Origin: Pelobates cultripes
Lineage: Eukaryota; Chordata; Amphibia; Anura; Pelobatidae
NCBI GenBank assembly: GCA_933207985.1
Contig: OW240914.1
Span: forward strand, 202,239,402 to 202,303,401
Reading direction: 5' to 3'
DNA: 64,000 nucleotides
Shown piece by piece: positions 63,345 to 64,000 of the stretch. How positions within the stretch are numbered: the stretch's first letter is position 1; every line of letters begins with the position of its first letter. The notes beneath the pieces were generated by a model. It was not told the DNA's origin, ran no database searches, and saw nothing but the letters and a program-made list of their open reading frames with translations. Position numbers and translations under genes: made by a program.

Positions 63345-64000
63345 TAGATAGAAGTTGGATCAGCAAAACCATTTGCGGTGAGTAGCCTTTTTGTGTCTTA
63401 TTGACGCTGATTGTCTATGACCCCCGTTTGGTTCAGTAAGACTGTATCCAGTAGATAGGAAAGGTGTAAGGACTCTAGTTATATTGAGACTATAAGAGGT
63501 CTCCGGTTTATTAGACATTTGGTCTAAATATATATAGGGGTTCTTGGTAACCCAGGTTAGTATCTAAGATAGATACAGGTTTTTGAGACCATAAGAGGTC
63601 TCCGGTTTATTATAGGGTTTTGGTAACCCAGGTTAGTATCTAAGATAGATACAGGGTATCTCAGGTAGATACAGGTTTTTGAGACCATAAGAGGTCTCCG
63701 GTTTATTAAGTCTATAGGTGTTCTGAGCAGCATGGTTTGTAGATCTTTAAGTATAACCCAAACTTCTCTTTCTCCCGGTCACCTTTGTTTGTCTTAAGTG
63801 TTTTTTGTGGGTGATTGTTTGTCTATATTGGGGACACACTTTGGTAAGTTAGTAGTGTCCCCACTCTGAGTCAGCAGTATGGGAAATGTGAGTTCAGGTC
63901 CTGAGTGACCAATATATGTATGTATATGTGTGTGTATGTATATATGTATATATGTATGTATATATGTGTGTGTATATGTATATGTGTATATATAAGATAG
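63345..64000 (+). mobile_element. Retroviral leader with repeated hairpins and gag-like start
   Basis: After the primer site comes a leader with three copies of GAGAC(C/T)ATAAGAGGTCTC and CGGTTTATTA (near 63486, 63589, 63681), interleaved with GGTATCTAAGATAGATACAGG-type inverted repeats. A GTGAG after TTTGCG at about 63377 could be the major splice donor. At 63880 an ATG opens with Met-Gly-Asn, a myristoylation-like start as in Gag, but a TGA follows after nine codons and a TG/TA microsatellite then runs to the window end. The element continues, if at all, beyond the window. Confidence 0.5.

Overview
The window looks like nuclear DNA of an anuran amphibian (frog or toad). The evidence is an AT-rich vertebrate intron/exon layout, a complete two-exon hand1 gene, and a dense load of repeat types common in frog genomes: Tc1-like and hAT-like DNA transposons, TTAA-flanked MITEs, L2/CR1-type LINE 3' ends, a Penelope-type GIY-YIG fragment, tRNA-derived SINEs, and an endogenous retrovirus LTR. 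The species cannot be named from the sequence alone.

Layout. 1-7.4 kb is AT-rich and gene-free, with a (TG)n tract, a 1-kb (ATCT)n block, and the 5' flank of hand1. 7.4-10 kb holds hand1 on the + strand: CCAAT and TATA boxes, a leader with two uORFs, exon 1 at 7756-8244, exon 2 at 9630-9731, and poly(A) signals near 9953. 10-38.7 kb is intergenic and mostly repeats: minisatellites, three hAT-like elements, two dead Tc1-like elements, LINE/Penelope scraps and MITEs. 38789-38958 (- strand) is a probable terminal exon of a small two-EF-hand protein. 40.65-56.93 kb (- strand) is a protein kinase N (PKN)-like Ser/Thr kinase, 15 exon positions of which I could place with phase-compatible splice sites. 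Its 5' end lies beyond the last visible exon, next to a 100-N assembly gap at 57638-57737. 57.7-62.3 kb is a minisatellite followed by a large GC-rich inverted repeat with a hAT-like element nested in it. 62.8-64 kb is an endogenous retroviral LTR, primer-binding site and leader, reaching a gag-like ATG just before the window ends.

The most notable system is in the PKN-like gene. The exon that carries the linker and the kinase glycine loop is present five times in tandem (45.69-49.75 kb). All five copies are open, have phase 0-0 ends, identical GTAAGT donors and TTCTAG acceptors. Only the copy nearest the rest of the kinase encodes an intact GxGxxG loop. The farthest copy has a degenerate loop, and the three middle copies lack most of the loop because of an in-frame 4-codon deletion. 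Alternative use of these exons would switch the product between kinase and pseudokinase; inclusion of several would lengthen the linker. The kinase also appears to lack HR1c and the C2-like region of canonical PKNs and has DYG instead of DFG.

hand1 acts in the nucleus as a bHLH transcription factor. The PKN-like kinase would be a cytoplasmic, Rho-responsive type kinase by homology of its HR1 domains. Nothing in the sequence links the two genes functionally; they are simply neighbours on opposite strands.
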